DNA from: Grimontia kaedaensis | GTDB taxonomy: Bacteria; Pseudomonadota; Gammaproteobacteria; Enterobacterales; Vibrionaceae | Assembly: GCF_023746615.1 (NCBI RefSeq) | Contig: NZ_CP082276.1 | Span: 1 to 64,000, forward strand | Reading direction: 5' to 3' | DNA: 64,000 nucleotides | Shown here: positions 18,036 to 26,028 of the stretch, in pieces | Position numbering within the stretch: position 1 is the first letter of the stretch | How the letters are laid out: the number at the start of each line of letters is the position of its first letter | The notes under the pieces: model-generated | Databases searched by the model: none | What the model was told of the DNA's origin: nothing | What the model saw: the letters and a program-made list of their open reading frames with translations, nothing else | Translations under genes and position numbers: made by a program

Positions 18036-18851
18036 TTATCGGCGATTCTGGCGATTGTATAAAACGGACATTCGTTTAAATTCTTGTGGTGTTAAGCCTG
18101 AGAACCTTTTGAACTCGCGGATAAAGTGGGATTGGTCGTAATAGTGTGCCGCCCAAGATGGTGCGCCTTGGTTTTCTTGAGTCAGTTGTTTAACCGTTTT
18201 CTGAAATCTCAAAACACTTGAGAAAGACTTTGGGGACATACCCAAATGAAGTTGTGTCAGCCGCCTTAGCTGTCTAGCGGAAACGCCAAACTCGGCACAT
18301 TGCTTATCCGAAAGTTGAATAACAGATTCAGTATTGTAAAGGCAATAGCGGATGAAGCTAACCAAGCGTCGGTCAACCGAAGGGTACTTCACCTCCCTCA
18401 GCAAAGCGGTTCCAACATATTTGCATCTCTCACTGAACGAGTTTGTGCGTTGAAGACCTTCAAACACCTCCATCAACAGTGAAGGTGGCAGGAGTTCGAG
18501 GGATTGCGTATCAGGTGTCACTGCACCCCACTCCCCGATAGGGTGCGGGATGAGACCTTGATTTGCCAGTACGCGAAATCTGACACCAAAGTAACTGACA
18601 GGTCCAGAGAGCGGGAACTCGATTGAGGAAAGAAAGGGGGAGACGATGGCGTTGTCGTCGATGTCTCCAACATTAATGATCCAGTCGACGCAATTGTCGG
18701 GCATGCTTCGATAAAAATGCTCGCCGAAGGGAACATCTAACTGCCAAAAGCTATGTATCCAGTGACTCAGAGGAGGTGGAGGCACATAGGCTTTATAAGC
18801 GTTTTGAAGAGTGACAGACCCTTGTGCAGGTTGATAGTCGAAATCAAGCAA
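18036..18851 (-). CDS. AraC family transcriptional regulator
   Basis: 271 aa. The N-terminal ~150 residues form a ligand or oligomerisation domain (with SHWIHSFWQLDVPFGEHFYRS). The C-terminal double helix-turn-helix includes FGVSARQLRRLTQLHLGMSPKSF and DQSHFIREFKRFSGLTPQEFK. No ATG lies near the beginning, so a TTG start with AGAGG upstream is inferred. Cotranscribed with the VOC gene by position. Confidence 0.82.
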   Translation of the reverse strand: MLDFDYQPAQGSVTLQNAYKAYVPPPPLSHWIHSFWQLDVPFGEHFYRSMPDNCVDWIINVGDIDDNAIVSPFLSSIEFPLSGPVSYFGVRFRVLANQGLIPHPIGEWGAVTPDTQSLELLPPSLLMEVFEGLQRTNSFSERCKYVGTALLREVKYPSVDRRLVSFIRYCLYNTESVIQLSDKQCAEFGVSARQLRRLTQLHLGMSPKSFSSVLRFQKTVKQLTQENQGAPSWAAHYYDQSHFIREFKRFSGLTPQEFKRMSVLYNRQNRR

Positions 18852-19097
18852 TACTCGCAGCCTCTGTTATGGATGTGCTTCATTTTTTATATCACAGGCG
18901 TTTAGGTTGGGACTGCTTTGTACTGCCTTACTTCTGTTTCATCAATAATGTGAGAGGTAGTGCAAGGGAACCAGAAAGTGCAGCAACCAGTGAGCAGCTC
19001 CGCAACCTGGTCCCATTGGGTAAGCAAATAGATTTGTATTACATAAAAATGCCATTCAACTTGTTGATCGGTATTTCTCGCTCTATCTATCAGGCCG

Positions 19098-19451
19098 CTA
19101 TTTATCTGACCAAACCGCAAACTCGTTTCCACTTGGCTCGGTAAAATGAAAACGCCTGCCGCCCGGGAAGTCGAAAATCGGTTTCACAATCTTGCCGCCA
19201 GTTTGCTTCACATTGATTTCGGTCTGCTCCAAAGACTCACTGTAAAACACCAAAAGTGCGCCGCCGTTTGAGGTCTCTGAGCACATCTCCGCGCGGAAGA
19301 AGCCGCCATCCAATCCCTGATCAGAAAAGGCGGTGTAATCAGGGCCGTAATCGGTGAAGGTCCAGCCGAAAGCTTCAGAGAAAAAGGATTTGGTGGCTAA
19401 CAGGTCGCGGGCGGGAAATTCAACGTAGTTCAGTTTACCGTGTTGGTTCAT
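19098..19451 (-). CDS. VOC family protein
   Basis: 117 aa single-module glyoxalase-fold protein: KLNYVEFPARDLLATKSFFSEAFGW at the start and FHFTEPSGNEFAVWSD at the end. The ATG has GGAG about seven bases upstream. Unknown substrate; a different subfamily from the VOC protein at 17589. Confidence 0.82.
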   Translation of the reverse strand: MNQHGKLNYVEFPARDLLATKSFFSEAFGWTFTDYGPDYTAFSDQGLDGGFFRAEMCSETSNGGALLVFYSESLEQTEINVKQTGGKIVKPIFDFPGGRRFHFTEPSGNEFAVWSDK

Positions 19452-19618
19452 TGGCGCACTCCAAGGTCGTCAGGAACGCGACCATGTCCGGCCGCGCAGC
19501 CATTCAAGATGATTGAAGTTATCCTAAATGAAGGACGTTGATCGCTTTGAGATCAAAGGCAACTTCCCGAAAACAAACTGTCTTAAAACGTAATCAAAAT
19601 GCCATGCGGTGAAGTGGG

Positions 19619-20095
19619 TTACATTCGGCTTTGAGTTGTTTCCTTTGTTGCACCTGAATCTGAAGTTTCGAAGAATTGACGAAAAGTGAAGGCGAATTCT
19701 GACTCGCCGTGTTCGCGTAAATGATCCAGCCTCTCTTTTGCTTCTTCCAGAGAAGGGATGTGCCCCTCTGGAATCCACCACATCACAAAGTTGTGGCAAC
19801 TTGGTTTTTCAAACCATTCATTGCGGCGCTTCATGATGTCCACATGGTGGGTTTTGAACATGAACTGTTTGAGTGCATCGGCGGACTCCCAAACAGAGAG
19901 GTTAATCAGGGTATTAGGGTTACCAAACAGGCGGTAGCTGAGCACCTTGCTGTAGGAGTCTTTGAAGCGCCACACATACCCACGAGACGATTCCGCAGTC
20001 GCATTGACTGAGGGAATGTTATCGACAAAGTCCTTCAAAAGTGGGTCGTCGATATTGGCTTTTGCAAACGAAATATTTAGCTCAGCTAGATGCAT
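19619..20095 (-). CDS. DUF3291 domain-containing protein
   Basis: 158 aa. Begins MHLAELNISFAKANIDDPLL and contains the family-like VDNIPSVNATAESSRGYVWRF and LINLSVWESADALKQFMFKTHHV; related to antibiotic-biosynthesis-monooxygenase-like folds. The ATG at 20095 has GGGAG six bases before it, so the 10-residue upstream extension is rejected. Function unknown. Confidence 0.85.
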   Translation of the reverse strand: MHLAELNISFAKANIDDPLLKDFVDNIPSVNATAESSRGYVWRFKDSYSKVLSYRLFGNPNTLINLSVWESADALKQFMFKTHHVDIMKRRNEWFEKPSCHNFVMWWIPEGHIPSLEEAKERLDHLREHGESEFAFTFRQFFETSDSGATKETTQSRM

Positions 20096-20247
20096 TTCAT
20101 TCTCCCTAATTTGTCTGTTCATCAACCTCCCACGAATCGTCAGAGGGGTAAAGTCACCCTAAGACGATTCGAGGAGTGCGTCTCACTCATGCAGTGATGT
20201 GGAAGTTACCAGACATGGAAATGCGGGTATTGAACAAAATTTCACCT

Positions 20248-20276
20248 CTATCACCTAACTGCCATGCGAGCGTCAT
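20248..20276 (+). promoter_or_regulatory. Putative PhoB box repeats upstream of the phytase-like gene
   Basis: Three 7-base units spaced every 11 bases: CTATCAC, CTGCCAT and GCGTCAT, compared with the PHO-box unit CTGTCAT (5, 6 and 5 of 7 matching). A -10-like TAAAGT follows at 20289. It lies about 70 bases before the ATG. Confidence 0.45.
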
Positions 20277-20346
20277 TGAAGTGAAACCTAAAGTCGTAAA
20301 GGTAGCGTCCCAGAATTTGGTGATAGGTTTATAAAGGAGTTTCCCC

Positions 20347-22554
20347 ATGCGTAAGCAGAGCAACCTACTCGTTTCTGTGTTGGCATTGTCGGTCAGCGCG
20401 GGTTTGTATGCCGCAGAGCAATCTTCATTCCAGCGTATTAGCGCGGTATCGACGGCAAACAACATCCCACCGGGCGTAGAAAAAAGTCACGAAACCTCAG
20501 CGGAAATCATTGCTGTCAGTGAAGATGGCAACACATTGGTTTACACCGATAGCCCGTTGAAAGGCGTGGGTATGCTGGATATCACCAACCCGAAAAAGCC
20601 AACAGGGAAAGGCTTTGTTTCACTGAATGGTGAGCCAACCTCGATTGACGTTCTGGGTGAAACCTTTGTCACCGGCGTGAATACCTCAGAAAGTTACACT
20701 CAGCCGTCTGGCTATCTTGAACAGCGAAATCTGACCACAGGTGTCCGTATAGAAAAATGCGAACTTGGTGGCCAGCCGGACTCTGTTGCCGTGGCAAAAG
20801 ATGGCAGCTTCGTCGCGGTGGCGATTGAAAATGAGCGAGATGAAGACCTGAATGATGGTGTGCTTCCACAATTTCCTGCCGGTCACCTTGCGCTGGTGCC
20901 TGTTAGAAACGGCAAGCTTGCTTGTGAGGCTCAGAAAAAAGTCGCTATGACAGGCTTAGCCGACATCGCACCAGAAGATCCAGAGCCAGAATTTGTAGAT
21001 ATCAACAGCCTTGGCGAAATCGTGGTCACCCTGCAAGAGAACAACCATTTGGTGATTGTGGATGGTAAAAAAGGTGAGGTGATTGCGCATTTCCCTGCCG
21101 GCAAAGTTGATTTGGATAACGTCGACTTGGATGAAGAGCGCGCCCTGACGTTTGATGGCACCCAGAAGAACCGTAAGCGTGAACCGGACGCGGTGAAATG
21201 GTTGGATGAAGAGCGCTTTGTGATTGCCAATGAAGGTGACTACGAAGGCGGCTCGCGCGGCTTCACCATCTTTAGCAAGCAAGGCGATGTGCTGTTTGAG
21301 TCTGGTCTGGATCTGGAATACCGCATCGCGATGGCGGGTCACTACCCGGAAAAACGCTCAGGTAACAAAGGCGCAGAGCCGGAAGGTCTGGAAGTCGGTA
21401 CTTTCAATGGCCAGCAATACATTTTTGTGTTGTCTGAGCGAGGCTCAGTCGTCGGCGTTTACCGCGACACAGGCAAAGCACCGGAGTTTGTTCAGTTGCT
21501 ACCATCTGGCATTGCACCGGAATCTGCCGTTGCGATTCCACAGCGTGGTCTGCTGGCAACGGCCAACGAGAAAGATCTGATTGAAGATGGCGGCGTGCGT
21601 GCTCATGTCATGCTATACCAGATTGGCAGTGAAGAACCCTCTTACCCACAAATTGAATCTGTGATGGTTGATGGTAAGCCCATTGGCTGGGGCGCCTTGT
21701 CAGGTCTGGTAGCGGATCCAAACAACGAGAGCACCCTGTATGCCGTGAACGACAGTTTCTACAAAGCGCAGCCTTCGATTTTTGTGGTCGACGCTTCTTC
21801 CACGCCAGCCAAAATCACAAAGCGCATTCCTGTGATGAAAGACGGCAAACCAGCGAAAAAACTGGACTTGGAAGGGATTACTACAGATGGCAAAGGCGGT
21901 TTCTGGTTGGCTTCTGAGGGGCGCACTGACAAAGAGATCCCACATGCCCTGTATCGCACTGACGCCAAAGGCAACATCGTAGAAACGGTCGAATTCCCTG
22001 TTGAATTGCTGGCTGTGGAAAAACGCTACGGTTCAGAAGGCATCACCCGTGTAGGCGACAACCTTTGGATTGCGATTCAGCGCAGCTGGAAAGATGACCC
22101 TGAAAACACCGTAAAACTGGTGCAATACAACACCAAAACTGGTGAGTGGAAAGCGGTGCGCTATCCTACTGAGTCAGCGGAAAATGGCTGGGTAGGTTTG
22201 TCTGAAATTACGGAACACGAAGGTGCGCTTTACATCATTGAGCGTGATAACCAAATTGGTGACGCAGCGAAAGTGAAGCAACTGACCCGTGTATTACTGG
22301 CTGATGCAAAGCCAGTGGCGCTAGGTGGGGAACTGCCATTGGTTCGCAAAGAAGTGGTATACGACTTTATTCCAGATCTGAAAGCACCAGGTGGCTTCGT
22401 GACGGATAAGATTGAAGGTTTTGCGATCACCAAAGACGGTAAAGCATTCGCTGTCACCGACAATGACGGTGTAGATGATAGCAGCGGCGAGACCTTCTTC
22501 TTCCCACTTTCCAAAGATGGAAAGGCGCTGGATTTTGCGACCTTGCGTCCGTAA
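20347..22554 (+). CDS. Esterase-like activity of phytase family protein, exported
   Basis: 735 aa with a signal peptide (about 1-23). The N-terminal half is a beta-propeller-like region, with repeated YTDSPL, VDINSLGEIVVTL and VKWLDEERFVIANEGDY segments. The C-terminal half has the phytase-like-esterase type segments LDLEGITTDGKGGFWLASEG, YGSEGITRVGDNLWIAIQ and GFAITKDGKAFAVTDNDG. Likely periplasmic or secreted phosphoester or ester hydrolase. AAAGGAG precedes the ATG. Pho-box-like repeats upstream agree with a phosphate-scavenging role, but substrate is inference. A terminator lies 16 bases after the stop. Confidence 0.8.
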   Translation: MRKQSNLLVSVLALSVSAGLYAAEQSSFQRISAVSTANNIPPGVEKSHETSAEIIAVSEDGNTLVYTDSPLKGVGMLDITNPKKPTGKGFVSLNGEPTSIDVLGETFVTGVNTSESYTQPSGYLEQRNLTTGVRIEKCELGGQPDSVAVAKDGSFVAVAIENERDEDLNDGVLPQFPAGHLALVPVRNGKLACEAQKKVAMTGLADIAPEDPEPEFVDINSLGEIVVTLQENNHLVIVDGKKGEVIAHFPAGKVDLDNVDLDEERALTFDGTQKNRKREPDAVKWLDEERFVIANEGDYEGGSRGFTIFSKQGDVLFESGLDLEYRIAMAGHYPEKRSGNKGAEPEGLEVGTFNGQQYIFVLSERGSVVGVYRDTGKAPEFVQLLPSGIAPESAVAIPQRGLLATANEKDLIEDGGVRAHVMLYQIGSEEPSYPQIESVMVDGKPIGWGALSGLVADPNNESTLYAVNDSFYKAQPSIFVVDASSTPAKITKRIPVMKDGKPAKKLDLEGITTDGKGGFWLASEGRTDKEIPHALYRTDAKGNIVETVEFPVELLAVEKRYGSEGITRVGDNLWIAIQRSWKDDPENTVKLVQYNTKTGEWKAVRYPTESAENGWVGLSEITEHEGALYIIERDNQIGDAAKVKQLTRVLLADAKPVALGGELPLVRKEVVYDFIPDLKAPGGFVTDKIEGFAITKDGKAFAVTDNDGVDDSSGETFFFPLSKDGKALDFATLRP

Positions 22555-23108
22555 CTTAATGATATAAATAAAAACGCCGGCTTGAAGCCGGCGTTTTTGC
22601 TTTGGAGTTCCAACCGATAATTCTGCAAATCGAGGTGTTGTCCCTGAATCAACGTCGCGTCTAACGCTTTGCTTTGGTAAGCAAACCCGGCACTCTCAAG
22701 CACTTTGACGGAGGCTTGGTTACCCGAAGACACTTTTCCCACTACATAGTCCACATCAAGTTGCTCACGACACACTTCCACCAGTGCCATTAATGCGCGC
22801 TTGGCGATGCCTTTGCCTAAAGACTTCTGACAGACGCGATAGCCAATCTCAACATGGTCGTCGTAAATGGTATGAATATTGGCTCTGGCTACGATTTTGT
22901 CGCCCTCATAAATCACATACATCAGATGGGTTTCATTACTTTGGCTTTCTACCAGTTCACGGGTGGTATCTGTGAGCCCAGCCAGATTGAAATAGCCCGA
23001 GGGCTTTGGCGGAATGAATTGCTCAAACCACGTTTTGTTGCGGCACTCGAAATCCAGCAATGCTTGGCAATCATTTAGGCTAAGCGGTGATAGGGAAACC
23101 GTTTCCAT
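22230..23108 (-). CDS. GNAT family acetyltransferase with reading frame running through the terminator
   Basis: The GNAT domain (about residues 1-168, RimJ/RimL-like) ends near YRLEL, with acetyl-CoA motif VEIGYRVCQKSLGKGIAKRALMALV split over about 85-110. There is no stop there: the frame continues through the shared hairpin at 22571-22597 and 325 bases of antisense to the phytase-like gene, giving a 292-aa product whose last ~120 residues are low-complexity antisense sequence. The functional protein is probably about 170 aa. Neither alternative frame offers a stop before the hairpin. No clear ribosome site. It follows the transglutaminase-like gene by 36 bases. Confidence 0.7.
   Translation of the reverse strand: METVSLSPLSLNDCQALLDFECRNKTWFEQFIPPKPSGYFNLAGLTDTTRELVESQSNETHLMYVIYEGDKIVARANIHTIYDDHVEIGYRVCQKSLGKGIAKRALMALVEVCREQLDVDYVVGKVSSGNQASVKVLESAGFAYQSKALDATLIQGQHLDLQNYRLELQSKNAGFKPAFLFISLSYGRKVAKSSAFPSLESGKKKVSPLLSSTPSLSVTANALPSLVIAKPSILSVTKPPGAFRSGIKSYTTSLRTNGSSPPSATGFASASNTRVSCFTFAASPIWLSRSMM
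22571..22597. terminator. Bidirectional rho-independent terminator inside the GNAT reading frame
   Basis: Stem AAAACGCCGGC/GCCGGCGTTTT with a four-base loop; T run on the plus strand, TTTTTATTT after the stem on the minus strand. It ends the phytase-like gene, but on the minus strand it lies inside the open frame of the GNAT gene. Confidence 0.88.
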
Positions 23109-23144
23109 CTAGCGGGTAAGTGTCCTTGTTTACATTGTAAATTG

Positions 23145-23957
23145 TTAAAAAGGCTGCTCAGCGAACCGACTCATGAGCTTCCAGTGTCCGGATGCATATT
23201 TTGTGGTCTGTTTAGAGCCTGTGTTCAGCCAGAAATAATGACGGTTAAACATCATTTTCGGGTGGTAACCAGGCTGGGTTGAAGCCAGTGGATACTGTCG
23301 GCCAAAACCACTTTTTTGGGTCGCTTCCAGCACATACTCTTTGCCATTTAAGAACAGCACTACCCAGGCATGACCGCCACCATCATAAGTACCGATAGCC
23401 ACGCGTGCGTCATACCCTGCTTCAATCAGCCAGTCTGCCAGCAGAATGGCATGGTCCTCACAATCTCCGGAAGGGTAGTAGTAAGACTGTTTGCTTGATT
23501 GCCAAATTTCCATCAGGCCACCGTATTGTTCGTGGTCATACTGGTAGGTTTTCTTTCGGGCGATCACCAGCATGGGCATCATAGGGTTATCAATTTTGAA
23601 TGGCAGATAACCTTCGAGGTAGCTGTGTGTCAGATGAAAGTTGCCCTTGCTGTCCGGTGCCAGTGCGGTGAAAGGCTGGTTATTGGTGTTGTACGTGTAG
23701 AAGCCGTTATTTCCCTTTAAAGATTCGCGCCAACGGGCGATTTCCGTATGGGGAATTCTCTCTTTGGTATCCAGCAAGGTGATAACACCATTGCTCCCGT
23801 CAAAATCAATCTCAGCCGGTGTAAGTGCGCTGGTGGATGCGGTTATCTGCTTTTCAGTGATACTCGGAACATCTGGCAGTGTGGCCTTTTTCTCTTCAAG
23901 CAGGCTGGCAACTACGGCCAACACCAACATCAGCGGAAGATAAAACTTGAGGTTCAT
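23145..23957 (-). CDS. Transglutaminase-like cysteine peptidase, exported or membrane-anchored
   Basis: 270 aa with an N-terminal signal/anchor (about 1-20). The transglutaminase-like core has SGDCEDHAILLADWL (catalytic Cys166), GGHAWVV (His196) and YVLEAT, where the third catalytic position, usually Asp, is Glu211. Predicted to act in the periplasm, perhaps on a membrane or surface protein. It starts three bases after the DUF350 gene stop, so the two are certainly cotranscribed. The substrate is unknown; LapG-type proteases share the C-H-D architecture, but no LapA/LapD partner is in this window. Confidence 0.75.
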   Translation of the reverse strand: MNLKFYLPLMLVLAVVASLLEEKKATLPDVPSITEKQITASTSALTPAEIDFDGSNGVITLLDTKERIPHTEIARWRESLKGNNGFYTYNTNNQPFTALAPDSKGNFHLTHSYLEGYLPFKIDNPMMPMLVIARKKTYQYDHEQYGGLMEIWQSSKQSYYYPSGDCEDHAILLADWLIEAGYDARVAIGTYDGGGHAWVVLFLNGKEYVLEATQKSGFGRQYPLASTQPGYHPKMMFNRHYFWLNTGSKQTTKYASGHWKLMSRFAEQPF

Positions 23958-23960
23958 GGC

Positions 23961-24191
23961 TTAACTGCGAAAACCGAACGCAACGATAACAGCAACGAAA
24001 ATAAGGATGGTTGATGCAAAAAGCGAAACCGCCACATTGCCCTTCTTCATTTCCTCTTCTATATCCACATTCTTCAGTAGTTTCTTATCCACCCATAACA
24101 GGGCGTAAACGCCAACCAGCAAAGAAATGATGGTGTAAATGAGGTTGATGGAAAGGTTAAGAATTGAAGCGAAAAAGAACTCGCTGCCCAT
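23961..24191 (-). CDS. DUF350 family small membrane protein
   Basis: 76 aa with two membrane helices (about 10-34 and 50-72). EEMKKGNVAVSLFASTILIFVAVIVAFG is a recognisable DUF350 (UPF0719/YjfL-like) segment. GGAG lies seven bases before the ATG. Forms an operon with the transglutaminase-like gene. Function of the family is unknown. Confidence 0.85.
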   Translation of the reverse strand: MGSEFFFASILNLSINLIYTIISLLVGVYALLWVDKKLLKNVDIEEEMKKGNVAVSLFASTILIFVAVIVAFGFRS

Positions 24192-24222
24192 AGTTGCACT
24201 CCTTGCATAGGGTAAGAATCGA

Positions 24223-24265
24223 TTGCGTCGATACTACTGTTTTTGTCGCCATGATTCGACGCAAA
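24223..24265. promoter_or_regulatory. Inverted repeat between divergent DUF350 and PepSY operons
   Basis: Perfect 9-bp arms TTGCGTCGA (24223-24231) and TCGACGCAA (24257-24265) separated by 25 bases, in the divergent promoter region. It has no T run, so it is more likely an operator or structured leader than a terminator. Confidence 0.35.
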
Positions 24266-24403
24266 TGCTTGGGAAAGCGAGCCTTATCAAACCTTACAAA
24301 AATGTATAGTTCGCGAAAAGTTGGCGAAAGCCCCTTTGGTTAGAGTATCCACGTCGACAGGGAAATGCCCTTGTCAACCGATACCAATAACGAGGATGAC
24401 ACC

Positions 24404-24952
24404 ATGAAAAAGACAATGATTTTTAAGCCTGCTGCTATTTCTGCTGTATTGGGTCTGAGCGCCATGATGGCGGTAGGCACTGCAAATGCGGGTGACGCGC
24501 CAAAGTCACTGAACGAAGATGCAGTCAGCCTGGTTCAGGCGGTTGAGATTGCCAAAAACGCAACTGGTGGCGTGGTACTTGAGGCAGAGCGCGACGTAGA
24601 ACTGGGCCAGGCGGTATATGAGATTGAGCTGGCAAGTGAAACCGGTGAAGAAATCAAAACCGTGGTGAACGCGACGACGGGGGAAGTGATCCTGACGAAA
24701 ACCCGCCGCGACCATGATGATGACCACCACGATGACGACGACGTAGAAGATGCGATCTGGTTGTCAGGCATCAAAGACGGGACTTACCTCTCACTGGAAC
24801 AAGCGCTGATGCAAGCAGAAACCCAGGTAGGCGGTAAAGCGTGGAGCATTGAGCAAGATGATCACCGCGGCCAGCCTTCTTATGAAGTAGAGCTTCTGGA
24901 TGCAAATGGCAAAAGCGTTGAAACCCGCATCAATGCGATGGCTTTGAAATAA
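24404..24952 (+). CDS. Periplasmic PepSY-domain protein with His/Asp-rich linker
   Basis: 182 aa, signal peptide ending near TANAG (about 1-30). Two PepSY modules: about 38-95 (VSLVQAVEIAKNATGG...VVNATTGEVI) and about 120-180 (LSLEQALMQAETQVGG...). Between them a DHDDDHHDDDD stretch (about 101-112) looks metal-binding. GAGGA lies seven bases before the ATG at 24404. It heads an operon with a membrane protein and a two-component system and is probably its input or target, as PepSY proteins often sit next to such systems. Confidence 0.82.
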   Translation: MKKTMIFKPAAISAVLGLSAMMAVGTANAGDAPKSLNEDAVSLVQAVEIAKNATGGVVLEAERDVELGQAVYEIELASETGEEIKTVVNATTGEVILTKTRRDHDDDHHDDDDVEDAIWLSGIKDGTYLSLEQALMQAETQVGGKAWSIEQDDHRGQPSYEVELLDANGKSVETRINAMALK

Positions 24953-24965
24953 GCCCTTACTAACG

Positions 24966-24978
24966 GTCAACAGACCCT
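24966..24978. repeat. Solo 13-bp copy of the inverted-repeat-element end sequence
   Basis: GTCAACAGACCCT is identical to the outer end of the element at 43980-44245. No partner arm is visible nearby, so this is a remnant, a solo end, or chance. Confidence 0.4.
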
Positions 24979-25036
24979 AAAACGTCATAATCGAATTTAT
25001 CTGTAGGGGCGATGCCGTCCCTGATTGGAGGTACAC

Positions 25037-25300
25037 ATGAGCGACGAAAACAAAAACACATCAATGTGGCAACGCGCAAAAGAGATGGTGAAACGTGTTG
25101 TTCAAGAGGCACCTATGGCAATTCTGGGTGTTGTGAGTTTCTCACTACTATTTATGCTGGGACTGGTTACACTGGGAATCAGTTTGATGGCTGGAATAGC
25201 CGCCATCATTGCGGCGAAATGGCAACAACGCCAGATGTATAACGACATCGCCAACCCCACAGATAAGAGAAACGACGAAGAACCGATTGTGGCTGTATAA
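25037..25300 (+). CDS. Small inner-membrane protein of the PepSY/two-component operon
   Basis: 87 aa with a hydrophobic region that probably forms two helices (about residues 27-63) and a charged C-terminus. GGAGG lies five bases before the ATG at 25037; the longer frame starts with TTG inside that site. It sits between the PepSY gene and the response regulator. I do not recognise the family. Confidence 0.75.
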   Translation: MSDENKNTSMWQRAKEMVKRVVQEAPMAILGVVSFSLLFMLGLVTLGISLMAGIAAIIAAKWQQRQMYNDIANPTDKRNDEEPIVAV

Positions 25301-25332
25301 GCCGCAATGTTATCCGAACAGAGAGAGTCCCT

Positions 25333-26028
25333 ATGCGCGTGTTGTTGGTCGAGGACGATACCAGCCTCAGTAGTTTTGTAGAAAAAGGCCTGCGTGAAGC
25401 AGGCCATCAGGTTGAAGTCACCGACAACGGTAAGCATGCGCTCACGCTTTGTATGGCAGAAAGCTACGATGTGGCGATTGTCGATCGTATGTTGCCGGGG
25501 CTGGATGGACTCTCTTTGGTAAAAGCGTTGCGTGCGGCTCAGGTCGGCACGCCAATTCTATTTCTGACCGCCCTCGGCGGTGTGGATGATCGCGTGCAGG
25601 GTTTGGAAGCGGGTGGTGATGATTACCTCACCAAGCCTTTCGCGTTTTCTGAGCTGTTGGCTCGCGTCACTGCGCTTTCCCGCCGCTCTGTGTTGAAGTC
25701 CACCGAAGCCAGCCCTGAAATCAGTTATGGCGACGTGGTGCTGAACCTGTTTGAGCATTCCGCCACCCGTCAGGGGCAACCACTGGATTTACAGCCGAAA
25801 GAGTTCCGTATTCTGGAGCTTTTCCTCCGCCATCCTGGTCGGGTGATCACCCGTACCATGCTGCTTGAACACGTTTGGGATATTCATTTCGACCCGCAAA
25901 CCAGTGTAGTGGAAACCCACATCAGCCGCCTTCGTAACAAGCTCGAAAAGCCATTTGGCGACACACTGATTCAGACTGTGCGTGGCGTGGGCTACAAGCT
26001 TGAACAAAAAGGCGGTGAGGCGAAATGA
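25333..26028 (+). CDS. OmpR/PhoB-type response regulator
   Basis: 231 aa. Receiver: acidic pair ED at 7-8/9, phosphoacceptor Asp51 in IVDRMLPG, conserved LTA and YLTKPF. The C-terminal winged helix (about 128-226) has the LQPKEFRILELFLRHPGRVITRTML and VETHISRLRNKLE segments. Partner kinase overlaps by four bases (ATGA). Closest in style to QseB/CusR-type regulators. Confidence 0.93.
   Translation: MRVLLVEDDTSLSSFVEKGLREAGHQVEVTDNGKHALTLCMAESYDVAIVDRMLPGLDGLSLVKALRAAQVGTPILFLTALGGVDDRVQGLEAGGDDYLTKPFAFSELLARVTALSRRSVLKSTEASPEISYGDVVLNLFEHSATRQGQPLDLQPKEFRILELFLRHPGRVITRTMLLEHVWDIHFDPQTSVVETHISRLRNKLEKPFGDTLIQTVRGVGYKLEQKGGEAK

Noticed and set aside
18902..19132. 76-codon minus-strand frame between the AraC and VOC genes
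   Set aside because: No recognisable motif or ribosome site; its end composition is not protein-like and it overlaps the VOC gene.
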